Position numbers and translations under genes: made by a program | Shown here: positions 1 through 7,879 of the stretch, piece after piece | Layout: every line of letters begins with the position of its first letter | How positions within the stretch are numbered: the first letter of the stretch is position 1 | NCBI GenBank assembly: GCA_016876015.1 | Contig: VGOD01000028.1 | Span: 1-36,491, forward strand | DNA length: 36,491 nt | Origin: Chloroflexota bacterium | Lineage (GTDB): Bacteria; Chloroflexota; Anaerolineae; CG2-30-64-16 | Direction of reading: 5' to 3' | Notes under the pieces: model-generated | Told to the model about the DNA's origin: nothing | Seen by the model: only the letters and a program-made list of their open reading frames with translations | Databases searched by the model: none

Positions 1-60
1 GCCGATAATAGATCGGCGGCGAACCATGAGGCAGAAACCGTTAGCGATCATGTGCACCAT
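1..60 (-). CDS. N-terminal fragment of an unidentified protein, runs off the left edge
   Basis: Only the first 20 codons are visible, beginning MVHMIANGFC. The ATG at 60-58 is preceded by a Shine-Dalgarno-like AAGGAAGG about 9 nt upstream and by a consensus promoter at 110-138, so a real gene start is likely. A second ATG in frame lies at 51-49 but has worse spacing from the ribosome binding site. Too little sequence is present to assign a family. Confidence 0.5.
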   Translation of the reverse strand, partial: MVHMIANGFCLMVRRRSIIG

Positions 61-109
61 CTGTGTTCGCCTTCCTTTCGTAGAGTAGCTTCCTTATGAA
101 GCTGGCGAG

Positions 110-138
110 AGTATAGCATGGCCGGCTGCGGATGTCAA
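110..138 (-). promoter_or_regulatory. Sigma-70-type promoter for the leftward partial gene
   Basis: On the minus strand the sequence reads TTGACA (138-133), a 17-nt spacer, then TATACT (115-110). The predicted start of transcription lies about 43 nt before the ATG at 60. The -35 box is only 8 bp from the left target duplication of the MITE-like element. Confidence 0.75.
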
Positions 139-157
139 TTTCACAAGCCGTGATGAC

Positions 158-350
158 AGGGCGATTTCATGTTGCAGAGATGACCACGCCTCGGCAGTGA
201 AACCTGCGCCCCTGGACCGGCCCCAGGGCGGGCTACGGCGGCAAAACCAGATTGCGTCGACTGCTTTAGCCTGCTGGAGGCCAGGTTTTACCCGTGTCTT
301 GCAACTCCCGCCGCCAGATCGTGAGCAAGCCCTCACAATGAAATCGCCCT
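158..350. mobile_element. 193-bp MITE-like element with terminal inverted repeats and 11-bp target duplication
   Basis: The ends are perfect 13-bp inverted repeats: AGGGCGATTTCAT at 158-170 and its complement at 338-350. The element is flanked by a perfect direct repeat GCCGTGATGAC at 147-157 and 351-361, the expected footprint of a transposition event. Duplications of about 10-13 bp are typical of IS4-family elements; the link to that family is inference. No transposase open reading frame fits inside, so it would be non-autonomous. It separates the leftward promoter at 110-138 from the osmC-like gene. Confidence 0.75.
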
Positions 351-429
351 GCCGTGATGACACGCCGAACGTAACCTTTCCCCCCTCCAGGCATCTCAAT
401 CGAAAACGCAGGATGAAAGGATACACCTC

Positions 430-828
430 ATGCAGGAAATGGTCATCACCTTCCCCGGCGGCGCGCGCGTGGACGTCGGCTTCGGATCACATACGATACA
501 CACCGATCAGCCGCCACAAGGCGGCGGGAACGGCTCCGCGCCGACCCCTTTTGCGACCTTTCTGGCGTCCATTGGCGCTTGCGCGGGCATCTACGTCTTG
601 GGCTTCTGCCGTCAACGCAATCTGCCGACCGCAGGGATCCGGCTGCTGCAACGCATCGAAGTCAATCCTGCAAATCGTCTGGTCGGCAAGGTGGCGCTGG
701 ACATCCATGTGCCGGCCGATTTCCCCGAGAAGTATCGCGCCGCGCTCGTGCGCTCGGCCGAGCAGTGCGCGGTGAAGAAGCACCTGGAGAACCCGCCGGA
801 GTTCGAGGTGACGACGGTGGTGGACTGA
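430..828 (+). CDS. OsmC family protein (thiol-dependent peroxidase type)
   Basis: A 132-residue protein of the OsmC/Ohr fold. The two family cysteines are visible: C51 in SIGACAGIYV and C113 in AEQCAVKKHL, with an extra C60. OsmC and Ohr proteins reduce organic hydroperoxides in the cytoplasm using this cysteine pair. The ATG at 430 follows an AAAGGA ribosome site about 9 nt upstream. The next gene, a lipoyl-carrier-like protein, starts 12 nt downstream and is probably co-transcribed. This is suggestive because Ohr enzymes are known to be recharged by lipoylated proteins. The short, ordinary OsmC branch (YhfA-like) is also possible, and substrate is unknown. No promoter is obvious between the MITE-like element and the gene. 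Confidence 0.85.
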   Translation: MQEMVITFPGGARVDVGFGSHTIHTDQPPQGGGNGSAPTPFATFLASIGACAGIYVLGFCRQRNLPTAGIRLLQRIEVNPANRLVGKVALDIHVPADFPEKYRAALVRSAEQCAVKKHLENPPEFEVTTVVD

Positions 829-840
829 GCAGAGGGCGAC

Positions 841-1287
841 ATGGCTATTGTACGCGGTTGCGAATTCCCCGAGGAGCTTTACTACTGGGTCGAGAAGCAC
901 ATCTGGGTGCAGCCGATGGCCGAAGGATTGGCGCGCATCGGGCTGACCGCGGCCGCCTATCACCAGTTGCGCAACACCCTGACCGCCATCAGCCTGAAGA
1001 CCGGGAGCATCGGCCAGGAGACGCCAAAGGGGCGGAGCATCGCCATGGTGGAAAGCTTGAAATACATCGGCGCGCTCTCGGCGCCGTTCGCCGGAGTTCT
1101 GGTGCGGGGAAACGAGCGCGTGGCCGCCGATCCTGACGCGGCCGCGGCCGATCCGTATGGCGCAGGCTGGATCGCCGAAATGCGGTCCACCGATTGGGAA
1201 GCGGCCAAGGCCGATCTGTTGACCGGCGCAGCGGCGGTCGCGGCTTACCAGGCGCTGCTGGAAGCTCAGCAGCTTGGCTGCGAATGA
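841..1287 (+). CDS. Glycine cleavage H-protein-like lipoyl carrier
   Basis: A 148-residue protein matching the GcvH/lipoyl domain: an N-terminal segment like the family's HxWV box (KHIWVQP), IGLT, then VESLKYIGALSAPFAG, in which K74 sits where GcvH carries its lipoyl group, and finally DPYGAGWIAEM. The signature lysine is therefore kept. No gcvT or gcvP gene is nearby, and several otherwise conserved positions (the LGDIVFV stretch) are changed, so it is probably not the H protein of a standard glycine cleavage system. Its partner in the transcript is OsmC-like, with 12 nt between them. Alternatives are a lipoyl-binding protein of sulfur metabolism or a dedicated reductant carrier. It ends 9 nt before the convergent TtcA-like gene. 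Confidence 0.8.
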   Translation: MAIVRGCEFPEELYYWVEKHIWVQPMAEGLARIGLTAAAYHQLRNTLTAISLKTGSIGQETPKGRSIAMVESLKYIGALSAPFAGVLVRGNERVAADPDAAAADPYGAGWIAEMRSTDWEAAKADLLTGAAAVAAYQALLEAQQLGCE

Positions 1288-1296
1288 CCGCGGCGC

Positions 1297-2055
1297 TCAG
1301 TCGCGTGCACTCGTCTCACGGCCGGCCGCCAACCCCGCACGAATCAGATTGATGCGCCCCTGCGTCAGGTAGTCTCGTCCCAGCAGCTTAAGCATCTCGG
1401 AAATGCGCTGGCGGCGAGAGCTTTCGGAGTGGGGACACGGCTGCGGTGGATGTGGGAAACTGCTGAGCGCGGCGAAGCGAGCCAGCTCGCTCTCCGGCGT
1501 ATAGATCAGTGGCCGGATCAGCCGAAAACGTCCCGCGAAGTAGTCTGCGCACGGCTGAAGCGTGCGGAGTGTCCCGCCGTAGACCAGGTTCAGCAGCGTG
1601 GTCTGCGCGACATCGTCGGCATGATGAGCATAGGCCACCACGTTACATCTCAACTCGTCAGCCGCGATGAACAATGCCTTCCGCCGCAACCAGGTGCATC
1701 GCTGGCAGATCAGCGGAAACGTCTCGTCGGGACTGAGCTCTGGCTGCACGATTCGATAGGGCAGCGCCTCGGCCGCCAACCAGTCTTCGAGGGGCGGATG
1801 CAGCGGGGTGATGCCGGTTGCATCCCCGCAGACGTGGATGGCCGCCAGGTCAAAGGGGGTCTCGGCCGACCGGCGATACAGGTTCAACAGGCGCAGCAGC
1901 GACAGGCTATCCTTGCCGCCAGACACCGCCACAGCCAATCGGTCGCCGGCGCGCAGCATCCCATACTCCCCGATCGCCTTGCGCACATCTTTGAGCAGGA
2001 AGAAGGCCAGGCGCTCGGGATCAGGTGGGGGGTATGGTTGCCTGGGGTTCTCCAT
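1297..2055 (-). CDS. TtcA-like PP-loop ATPase (tRNA 2-thiocytidine synthesis type)
   Basis: A 252-residue adenylating enzyme of the PP-loop family with SGGKDS at residues 45-50, which binds ATP. C118 and C121 (a CQRC motif) and C208 match the three cysteines that hold the iron-sulfur cluster in TtcA, the enzyme that thiolates cytidine 32 of some tRNAs. The segment AYAHHADDVAQT corresponds to the family's GHH..D motif. It is a little shorter than the E. coli enzyme. The ATG lies 1 nt after the stop of the PHP gene, so the two form a coupled leftward unit. The precise base modified cannot be read from sequence. Confidence 0.8.
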   Translation of the reverse strand: MENPRQPYPPPDPERLAFFLLKDVRKAIGEYGMLRAGDRLAVAVSGGKDSLSLLRLLNLYRRSAETPFDLAAIHVCGDATGITPLHPPLEDWLAAEALPYRIVQPELSPDETFPLICQRCTWLRRKALFIAADELRCNVVAYAHHADDVAQTTLLNLVYGGTLRTLQPCADYFAGRFRLIRPLIYTPESELARFAALSSFPHPPQPCPHSESSRRQRISEMLKLLGRDYLTQGRINLIRAGLAAGRETSARD

Positions 2056-2056
2056 C

Positions 2057-2926
2057 CTATGGCGCCTGGTGCAAGCTCTCCCATTTCTCCCGTAGCCGGC
2101 GTGCGACCTTCATCGGCACATAGATGCCGCCCAGGTCGAGTTCGCCGCTGCGAATGCCGTGAAAATCGGTGCCGCCAGCGCCAACCAGACCGTAGCGCCG
2201 GGCAATGCCCAGCAGGTATTCCGTGGTGATCGCGTCGTAACCAGGGTAGTAGATCTCCAAACCCAGCAGCCCGGCCTCGATCAGCTCCGGCAGCTTCTGG
2301 TGCAGGTCGAAGGGCGTCACAATCCCACCATAGCGATCATGGGCCACCGGGTGCGCTAACACAGGCACGCCGCCTGCGCGGCGGATCAGCCGGCAGGCCT
2401 CAGCCGGGGAAAACTTCATCCGTTCCACATAGGCCGGGCTGTTGCGGCCGATGTACCGCACGAAAGCCTGCTCGTATGTGGCGACATGTCCGGCCTCAAG
2501 CAGCGCCTGGGCGACGTGTGGCCGGCCCACCGAGCCTTCGCCGGCGATCTCGAGGATGCGCTCGAAACGCACGGCCGCGCCCATCTCGGCCAACTTCCCG
2601 GCCATGTGGCGCGCCCGGCCAATCCGTCCATCGCGAATACGCGCCAGTTGCACGCCCAACTCCTCGTGAGCATGGTCCACGAAGTAGCCCAACATGTGCA
2701 CTTCGCTGCCAGGCACATCGGTGTTGATCTCGACGCCAGGGATGACCTCGACCCCCTCCGTTTTGCCAGCCGCCAACGCCTCGGCTACGCCATCAGTGGA
2801 ATCATGGTCAGTGATACCAATAACCTTGAGCGCGAGTCTGGCCGCCCTGGCGACTAACTGGCTCGGCCGCAGCGCGCCATCGGAGGCCGTAGTGTGGGTG
2901 TGAAGATCAACCTGGTTCATGGTCAC
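2057..2926 (-). CDS. PHP-domain phosphoesterase (RNase AM/YciV-like)
   Basis: A 289-residue PHP (polymerase and histidinol phosphatase) domain protein. Metal ligands are clear: DLHTHTTASDG near the N terminus, TDHDS, a GVEIN segment, LAHPVAHD and GGTDFHG near the C terminus. Members of this stand-alone group hydrolyse 3',5'-nucleoside bisphosphates or trim RNA 5' ends (YciV/RNase AM); which of these applies here is not known. The protein is soluble and lacks a signal peptide. A promoter lies just upstream at 2949-2977, and translation probably couples to the TtcA-like gene 1 nt downstream. Confidence 0.85.
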   Translation of the reverse strand: MTMNQVDLHTHTTASDGALRPSQLVARAARLALKVIGITDHDSTDGVAEALAAGKTEGVEVIPGVEINTDVPGSEVHMLGYFVDHAHEELGVQLARIRDGRIGRARHMAGKLAEMGAAVRFERILEIAGEGSVGRPHVAQALLEAGHVATYEQAFVRYIGRNSPAYVERMKFSPAEACRLIRRAGGVPVLAHPVAHDRYGGIVTPFDLHQKLPELIEAGLLGLEIYYPGYDAITTEYLLGIARRYGLVGAGGTDFHGIRSGELDLGGIYVPMKVARRLREKWESLHQAP

Positions 2927-2948
2927 CTGTCATTACGAGATGCCGTCC

Positions 2949-2977
2949 ATCATAGCACTGAGGCTGGAGATCAGCAA
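2949..2977 (-). promoter_or_regulatory. Promoter of the PHP/TtcA-like unit
   Basis: On the minus strand TTGCTG (2977-2972) and TATGAT (2954-2949) are 17 nt apart, and the -10 box has an extended TGC in front. Transcription would begin about 15 nt before the ATG at 2926. Confidence 0.55.
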
Positions 2978-3136
2978 ATAGCCAGTGCTTCCGAATCTGC
3001 AGCGAATGGCTGTCCTGTCCCGAAAATGGCCCGCTCCGTCTGCTGTGGCCGGTCTGCGACTGAGCCACCTCGTACCCACAACGGGCACGGTCAGGAGACC
3101 GGCCCGAGCCACTCGTCTTTGCGTGAGCTTTTCGTC

Positions 3137-3166
3137 TTGCCTGAGACCGGCCAGCGCGGGTATAAT
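3137..3166 (+). promoter_or_regulatory. Promoter of the flavoprotein operon, nearly leaderless
   Basis: TTGCCT (3137-3142) and a perfect TATAAT (3161-3166) are 18 nt apart. The ATG at 3172 begins only 5 nt after the -10 box, so transcription would start at or within the start codon. Either the message is leaderless or translation starts at the second in-frame ATG at 3184. Confidence 0.6.
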
Positions 3167-3171
3167 GGGCC

Positions 3172-4476
3172 ATGAGTGAGACGATGGGAGACCGCTTGCA
3201 AGACGGCAGTCGCGTGTGCATCATCGGTGGCGGGCCAGCGGGTAGCTTCGCAGCCCTTCATCTGTTGAGGTTGGCGCGCGAGCGCAGCCTGCATCTCGAG
3301 GTCGAGATCTTCGAGCCGCGCGATGGTCGCACCCAGGGGCCGCGCAGTTGTAAGGGCTGCGCGGGCATCCTCTCGCATGGCGCGGTGCACAACCTGGCCT
3401 CGCTGGGACTTCAGATGCCGCCGGAAGTGGTTCAGAGCGAGCTGCGCTCTTATGTCGTGCACGTGCAAAACCAGGCCGCGACGGTTGATCAGCCCCACCG
3501 CGAGCGCCGTATCCTCAGCGTCTATCGCGGCGCAGGGCCGCGCCTGCGCCAGGGGCCGTCGCTCGCCGGCTTCGACGCGTGGCTGCTGGACCAGGCGCGT
3601 GCCGCCGGCGCGCGCGTCATCCCGACATACGTCCGCCGGGTCGCCTGGGATGGCAGGCCGATCATCTATGGCGACGCCGCGCCGATCGCCGCCGACCTCC
3701 TGGTGTTGGCCATTGGCGTCAACAACCGCCATCCGTTGAGCTCAAAGTTCGAGTATACGCCGCCCCAGACCGCGATCATGGCGCAGGATGAGATCGTGCG
3801 GCCCGCGAGCTGGCCCGATGGCAAAGTCGCGGGCTTCTTTGGCGGGCTGCCAGGGCTGGTCTTCGGCGCATTGGTGCCGAAGGGGCCCTATCTGAACGTG
3901 TCGTTGCTGTGGCCCGGCGCCGAGGCGGATGCGATCGTGCGTTTCTATACTGCGCACGCCCAGGCGTTGGCGCGCTTTTTTGCAGAGCGCCCCCCCAGTC
4001 TTTGCGGCTGCCTTCCGCTCATCGCCGTGCGGCCGGCCAGGACCTGCTTCGGCGATCGCTGGGTTGCTGTGGGTGATGCCGCAGTGACGCGCCTGTACAA
4101 GGATGGCATCAACTCTGCGTTTCTGACCGCGGGCGCGGCGATGGCCGCGGCGGTCGAGATTGGCACGACGGCCGCCGCCTTCGCAGCCGCGTATGCACCG
4201 GCGTGCCGGCAGTTGGCCGCCGATAACCGGTATGGCGAGCTGATCTTTCGCACATGCCAACTTGCGCTGCAGAGCTCTCTGCTGGCGCGGGCGTGTATCG
4301 GCTGTGTGCGTGCGGAAGCCGGAGGGCAGACCGCCAGGCGCATCTTCTCCCGCCTGGTTTGGGGGATGCTCACCGGCGATGAGTCCTATCGCGACCTCTT
4401 CAGGCTGCTGTTATCGCCCGTTGCGTGGAGCCGATTGGCGGGCGAAGCGGCTCGCGTGCTGCGCGAGCGACGTTAG
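3172..4476 (+). CDS. FAD-dependent oxidoreductase, geranylgeranyl reductase-like (copy 1)
   Basis: A 434-residue flavoprotein. The N-terminal Rossmann motif IIGGGPAGSFAALHLL binds the ADP part of FAD, and WVAVGDAAVTRLYKDGINSA near residue 300 is the second FAD motif (GD), as in the geranylgeranyl/digeranylgeranylglycerophospholipid reductase family. SCKGCAGILS near residue 60 occupies the place of the family's conserved cysteine segment and here has a CxxC. The substrate is unknown; polyprenyl lipids or quinones are reasonable guesses. A paralogue follows 23 nt downstream, and the two are probably one transcript. The start at 3172 is nearly on top of the promoter; 3184 is an alternative. Confidence 0.75.
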   Translation: MSETMGDRLQDGSRVCIIGGGPAGSFAALHLLRLARERSLHLEVEIFEPRDGRTQGPRSCKGCAGILSHGAVHNLASLGLQMPPEVVQSELRSYVVHVQNQAATVDQPHRERRILSVYRGAGPRLRQGPSLAGFDAWLLDQARAAGARVIPTYVRRVAWDGRPIIYGDAAPIAADLLVLAIGVNNRHPLSSKFEYTPPQTAIMAQDEIVRPASWPDGKVAGFFGGLPGLVFGALVPKGPYLNVSLLWPGAEADAIVRFYTAHAQALARFFAERPPSLCGCLPLIAVRPARTCFGDRWVAVGDAAVTRLYKDGINSAFLTAGAAMAAAVEIGTTAAAFAAAYAPACRQLAADNRYGELIFRTCQLALQSSLLARACIGCVRAEAGGQTARRIFSRLVWGMLTGDESYRDLFRLLLSPVAWSRLAGEAARVLRERR

Positions 4477-4499
4477 ACTATGACACGAATGGGTGGAGC

Positions 4500-5747
4500 A
4501 TGACAAGTCTTGGGCCGCTACCCGACGACGGCCGGGTGGCGATCATCGGCGGCGGGCCTGGGGGCGTCGGCTGCGCGCTGGCAGTGCGGGCGCTGGCCCA
4601 ACAGATGGGACGCCGAATCCACATCACGATCATCGAGGGCAAGGACTTTGCGGGCGAGCGACACCACAACCTCTGCGTCGGCATCGTCTCGCCGCCCCTG
4701 CCAGAGCTGGTGGAACAGCGGCTGGGTGTGGCGTGCCCCGAACACCTGCGCCAGGGCGTCATCACGACCTACGTGTTGCACGCCAGCCGCGAAGAAGTCG
4801 CGCTGGAGAACACGGCCCATCCCTCGTTTGCCATTCGCCGGGTGCAGTTCGATCATTACATGTTGGAGACGGCGCGCCGGCTCGGCATCGCGGTGGTGGA
4901 AGCGCGCGCCTCTGGGCTAGAGTTCTCGGCCGAGCGCGTGGTGATCTACACCGACGCCGCGTCGGTGGAGGCTGATGTGGTCGTCGGCGCCTTCGGCCTG
5001 GACGAGGGCGCGGCCGAGGTGTTCCGTCAGGCGGTCGGCTATCGGCCGCCGCGGGCGCTAGTCTCCTTGCTGGTGCGCTACTATCCCGGCCAGCAGGCGA
5101 TGCAACGCTTCGGCGGTCGCATCCACGCCTTCTTGCCTGGCTTCCTGGGCATGGAGTTCGGCGCGATCACGCCCAAAGGGGACCATCTGAACGCCAACAT
5201 CGCCGGCCGGGCTCTGGATGTCGGCACGATGCAGGCCTTTCTGGCGCGGCCAGAGGTGAAGGCGCTCTTGCCGGATGATATCGAGGGGCGTCCGTTCGAC
5301 CTGAACCGGGTCGGGCTGTTCAGAGGTCGTTTTCCGCGCTCACTGGCGGGAGCCTACTACGGCGATCGCTACGTGATGGTCGGCGACGCGGCTGGGCTGG
5401 TGCGGGCGTTCAAGGGCAAAGGCGTGACCTCGGCCGTCCAGACAGGCATCCGCGCGGCCGAGACGATCCTGCAAGCCGGGATTTCCAGGGCCGCGTTCGC
5501 CAGCCACTACGCGGCCGCCAACCGTGACATCATCGGCGATCTACGGTTTGGCCGCGCGGTTCGGCTGATGGTGCTGTTGTCGGCGCGCTATGGGCTGCTC
5601 GATCCGGTGGTGCGCGCGGCCCGGCGCGATGTGGGGGTGCGCCAGGCGCTCTATGGCGCGGTCTCGGCGCACCAACCCTATCGCCAGGTGCTCGGCAGCA
5701 TGTTCAATCTGCGCTCGGTCGCGGCCGTGCTGCGTGCGTTGGTGTGA
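4500..5747 (+). CDS. FAD-dependent oxidoreductase, geranylgeranyl reductase-like (copy 2)
   Basis: A 415-residue paralogue of the preceding protein with the same layout: VAIIGGGPGGVGCALAV at the N terminus for FAD, HHNLCVGIVSPPLPEL at the conserved cysteine segment, and YVMVGDAAGLVRAFKGKGVTSA as the second FAD motif. Here the cysteine segment has a single Cys, against CxxC in copy 1. A longer frame begins at 4425 but overlaps the previous gene; the ATG at 4500 has GGTGGAG directly upstream and is preferred. The retained pair suggests a two-step or heteromeric reduction, but this is inference. The lipoprotein gene begins 6 nt after the stop. Confidence 0.75.
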   Translation: MTSLGPLPDDGRVAIIGGGPGGVGCALAVRALAQQMGRRIHITIIEGKDFAGERHHNLCVGIVSPPLPELVEQRLGVACPEHLRQGVITTYVLHASREEVALENTAHPSFAIRRVQFDHYMLETARRLGIAVVEARASGLEFSAERVVIYTDAASVEADVVVGAFGLDEGAAEVFRQAVGYRPPRALVSLLVRYYPGQQAMQRFGGRIHAFLPGFLGMEFGAITPKGDHLNANIAGRALDVGTMQAFLARPEVKALLPDDIEGRPFDLNRVGLFRGRFPRSLAGAYYGDRYVMVGDAAGLVRAFKGKGVTSAVQTGIRAAETILQAGISRAAFASHYAAANRDIIGDLRFGRAVRLMVLLSARYGLLDPVVRAARRDVGVRQALYGAVSAHQPYRQVLGSMFNLRSVAAVLRALV

Positions 5748-5753
5748 CATCAG

Positions 5754-7724
5754 ATGATCCTCAAACATTCAGCCAGGTATACCGGCCGTGCGGCCGGCCG
5801 GAGCCGCACGGCACAGGGCGCGGCGGTGTTGGTCACGCTGCTGATGCTGGTCGCGGCTGGTTGCGCGACTTCGACGCCGACCCCCACGCCAACCCGAGCG
5901 CCGCTTGCCCGCGCGAGCACGCCGGCCAACGCGGAGCTGGCCATCGTGACCACCCCGGCCGCCGCGCGGGTTATCGTGGATGGCCGGATGGCCGGCGTAT
6001 CGCCGCTGACCTTGACGCTGCCGGCCGGCGAGCACACGATCGCGCTCAGCGCGGACGGCTATGCGCCGCTTACCGAGACATTGGTGCTGGCGCCGGGCCA
6101 GGAAGGCAGCTACTCGCCGGCCCTGGTCGCGCTGCCGCTCATCTTGGGCCCGGCCGCGGCGACTCCTGCCACGCCGGGCCTCACGCAGCCGGCGCCTACA
6201 GCCACGCTGACGGCCGCCTCCCCTTCGCCTGTGGCCAGCCCAAGCGCCTCGCCGAGTGCTTCGCCGCCCCTTGGGACCGCGACGCCCTCGCCGAGTGCGA
6301 GTGCGCCGCCTCTCACCTGGACGCCCACCCCGGCAGCGACCGGAACGCCTGCGACCCCCCCCGTCGCCTTCTGGGTGACGGAGATCAGCATCCCAACCTA
6401 TCCCTATACGCCCTTCTTGCGATCGACGGTGGATGCTGGCCTGGGGGACTATCCGCTGTTGGTCTTGGATCGCGCCGCGTATGAGGCGTCGCATGGGCAG
6501 CCGGCGCCGGTCAACTACACATTGCTCGTCCTTGAGAATCGCTATCTGCGCCTGACCATCTTACCCGAACTGGGGGGCCGGATTTACGAGTGTATCTTCA
6601 AGCCCACCGGCCACAACGAATTCTATCGCAACCCCGTCATCAAGCCCACGAAGTGGGGGCCGCCCAGCCCACCCTATCCTGCGGGCGCTAATTGGTGGCT
6701 GGCGGCCGGCGGCCTGGAGTGGGGCTTTCCGGTCGAGGAACATGGCTATGCATGGGGCGTGGAGTGGGGCTACGATCATGCCGTACTCCCGGACGGCAGC
6801 GTGCAGGTGACCCTGTTCACGGGAGACTTCCGGCGGCCCTATGCCGTGGTCGAGATCATTCTGCCGCCGGATGCCGCGTACTTCGCGGTGCGGCCGACCA
6901 TCGTCAACCCGCGCGGCGCGGCGTTTCGCTTCAAGTGGTGGGCCAATGCGATGTTGGCGCCTGGCGCGGCCAATGCGCCCAGTGCGGAGCTGCATTTCAT
7001 CTTCCCGGTGAGCGCGGTCACCGTTCACAGCTCCGGCGATCCGACCTTACCCGGTCCAGGCCAGGCGATGTCGTGGCCGATTCACAACGGCCGCGATCTG
7101 AGCTGGTTGGGCGAGTGGACCCGGTGGCTGGGCTTTTTTGCTCGTCCCGCGGCGGCCGGCGACTTCATGGCCGTGTACGATCGCGCGGTCGCTGAGGGGA
7201 TGGCGCGCATCTATCCGAGCAACGTCGCGGCCGGCGCCAAAGGCTTTGCGGTGGGCTGGCGCGACCCGCTCGACTGGAACCAGTGGACCGACGATGGCTC
7301 TGGCTACGTCGAGCTGCACGGCGGTCTGGCCGCGACGTTCGATGACTGGATTACCTTGCCGGCCGGCGGGCAGGTCAGTTGGAGCGAGGCGTGGTATCCT
7401 GTGGCCGGCATCCGCGATGTGACTTACGCCGGGCCGGCCGGCGCGGTGAGCCTGGCCCGCGGCGACGTGCGCTCAGCGACCGGGTCGGGTCCTGGCCTGG
7501 AGGTGGGCGTCTTTCCGACGCACGCGGTGCGCGGGCAGCTCAAGCTCACGATCGCTGGCCTGGCGCCCATTGGCCGCTCAGTTGACATCAGCCCGGCCAA
7601 ACCCTTCCGCGAGACGATTCCTTACACTGCCACTGTGCCGGGTCAAGGCGAAGTCACGCTGGCCCTGGTCAACGCCCAGGGCCACGTCGTGCTGGAGTAT
7701 CGGGGACAGGTGGTCTTGCGCTAG
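5754..7724 (+). CDS. Lipoprotein with PEGA and DUF5107 domains
   Basis: A 656-residue exported lipoprotein. Residues 1-37 are a signal peptide ending in the lipobox LVAAGC, with C37 as the lipidated residue. A PEGA-type beta domain follows at about 45-115 (TTPAAARVIVDGRMAGVSP). Next is a long Pro/Ser/Thr linker (about 138-205) and then a DUF5107 domain from about 235, recognised by YLRLTILPELGGRIYECIF and the Trp/Gly-rich segment after it. DUF5107 is related to galactose-mutarotase-like folds, so carbohydrate binding or processing at the cell surface is plausible. It starts 6 nt after the second flavoprotein gene and has no good ribosome site of its own, which fits translational coupling. Why it travels with flavoproteins is unclear. 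Confidence 0.8.
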   Translation: MILKHSARYTGRAAGRSRTAQGAAVLVTLLMLVAAGCATSTPTPTPTRAPLARASTPANAELAIVTTPAAARVIVDGRMAGVSPLTLTLPAGEHTIALSADGYAPLTETLVLAPGQEGSYSPALVALPLILGPAAATPATPGLTQPAPTATLTAASPSPVASPSASPSASPPLGTATPSPSASAPPLTWTPTPAATGTPATPPVAFWVTEISIPTYPYTPFLRSTVDAGLGDYPLLVLDRAAYEASHGQPAPVNYTLLVLENRYLRLTILPELGGRIYECIFKPTGHNEFYRNPVIKPTKWGPPSPPYPAGANWWLAAGGLEWGFPVEEHGYAWGVEWGYDHAVLPDGSVQVTLFTGDFRRPYAVVEIILPPDAAYFAVRPTIVNPRGAAFRFKWWANAMLAPGAANAPSAELHFIFPVSAVTVHSSGDPTLPGPGQAMSWPIHNGRDLSWLGEWTRWLGFFARPAAAGDFMAVYDRAVAEGMARIYPSNVAAGAKGFAVGWRDPLDWNQWTDDGSGYVELHGGLAATFDDWITLPAGGQVSWSEAWYPVAGIRDVTYAGPAGAVSLARGDVRSATGSGPGLEVGVFPTHAVRGQLKLTIAGLAPIGRSVDISPAKPFRETIPYTATVPGQGEVTLALVNAQGHVVLEYRGQVVLR

Positions 7725-7744
7725 AAACGAACAGGGTCGCACGT

Positions 7745-7773
7745 TTGACGTAGCGACCGTTCTCAGGTATACT
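7745..7773 (+). promoter_or_regulatory. Promoter of tRNA-Pro
   Basis: TTGACG (7745-7750) and TATACT (7768-7773) are separated by exactly 17 nt. The mature tRNA begins 10 nt after the -10 box, so transcription starts only a few bases before the 5' end of the tRNA. Confidence 0.8.
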
Positions 7774-7783
7774 GCGGATCGTT

Positions 7784-7858
7784 CGGGGCGTGGCGCAGTC
7801 CGGTTAGCGCGCTTGATTTGGGTTCAAGAGGTCGGTGGTTCAAATCCACTCGCCCCGA
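7784..7858 (+). tRNA. tRNA-Pro (anticodon UGG)
   Basis: The acceptor stem is CGGGGCG (7784-7790) paired with CGCCCCG (7851-7857), with discriminator A. The D stem GCGC/GCGC is present. The anticodon arm CTTGA-TTTGGGT-TCAAG gives anticodon TGG. The T arm is GTGG-TTCAAAT-CCAC with the usual TTC. CCA is not encoded (ACT follows the stem). Length is 75 nt. Confidence 0.95.
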
Positions 7859-7879
7859 CTGGCAACTCACCTCACAACC

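Noticed and set aside
841..1287. Standard glycine-cleavage H protein
   Set aside because: No gcvT, gcvP or lipoate-pathway gene nearby and several conserved positions changed; kept as a GcvH-like carrier only.
1429..2229. Rightward 266-codon open frame over the TtcA-like and PHP genes
   Set aside because: It is the antisense shadow of two genes with clear catalytic motifs and has no family resemblance.
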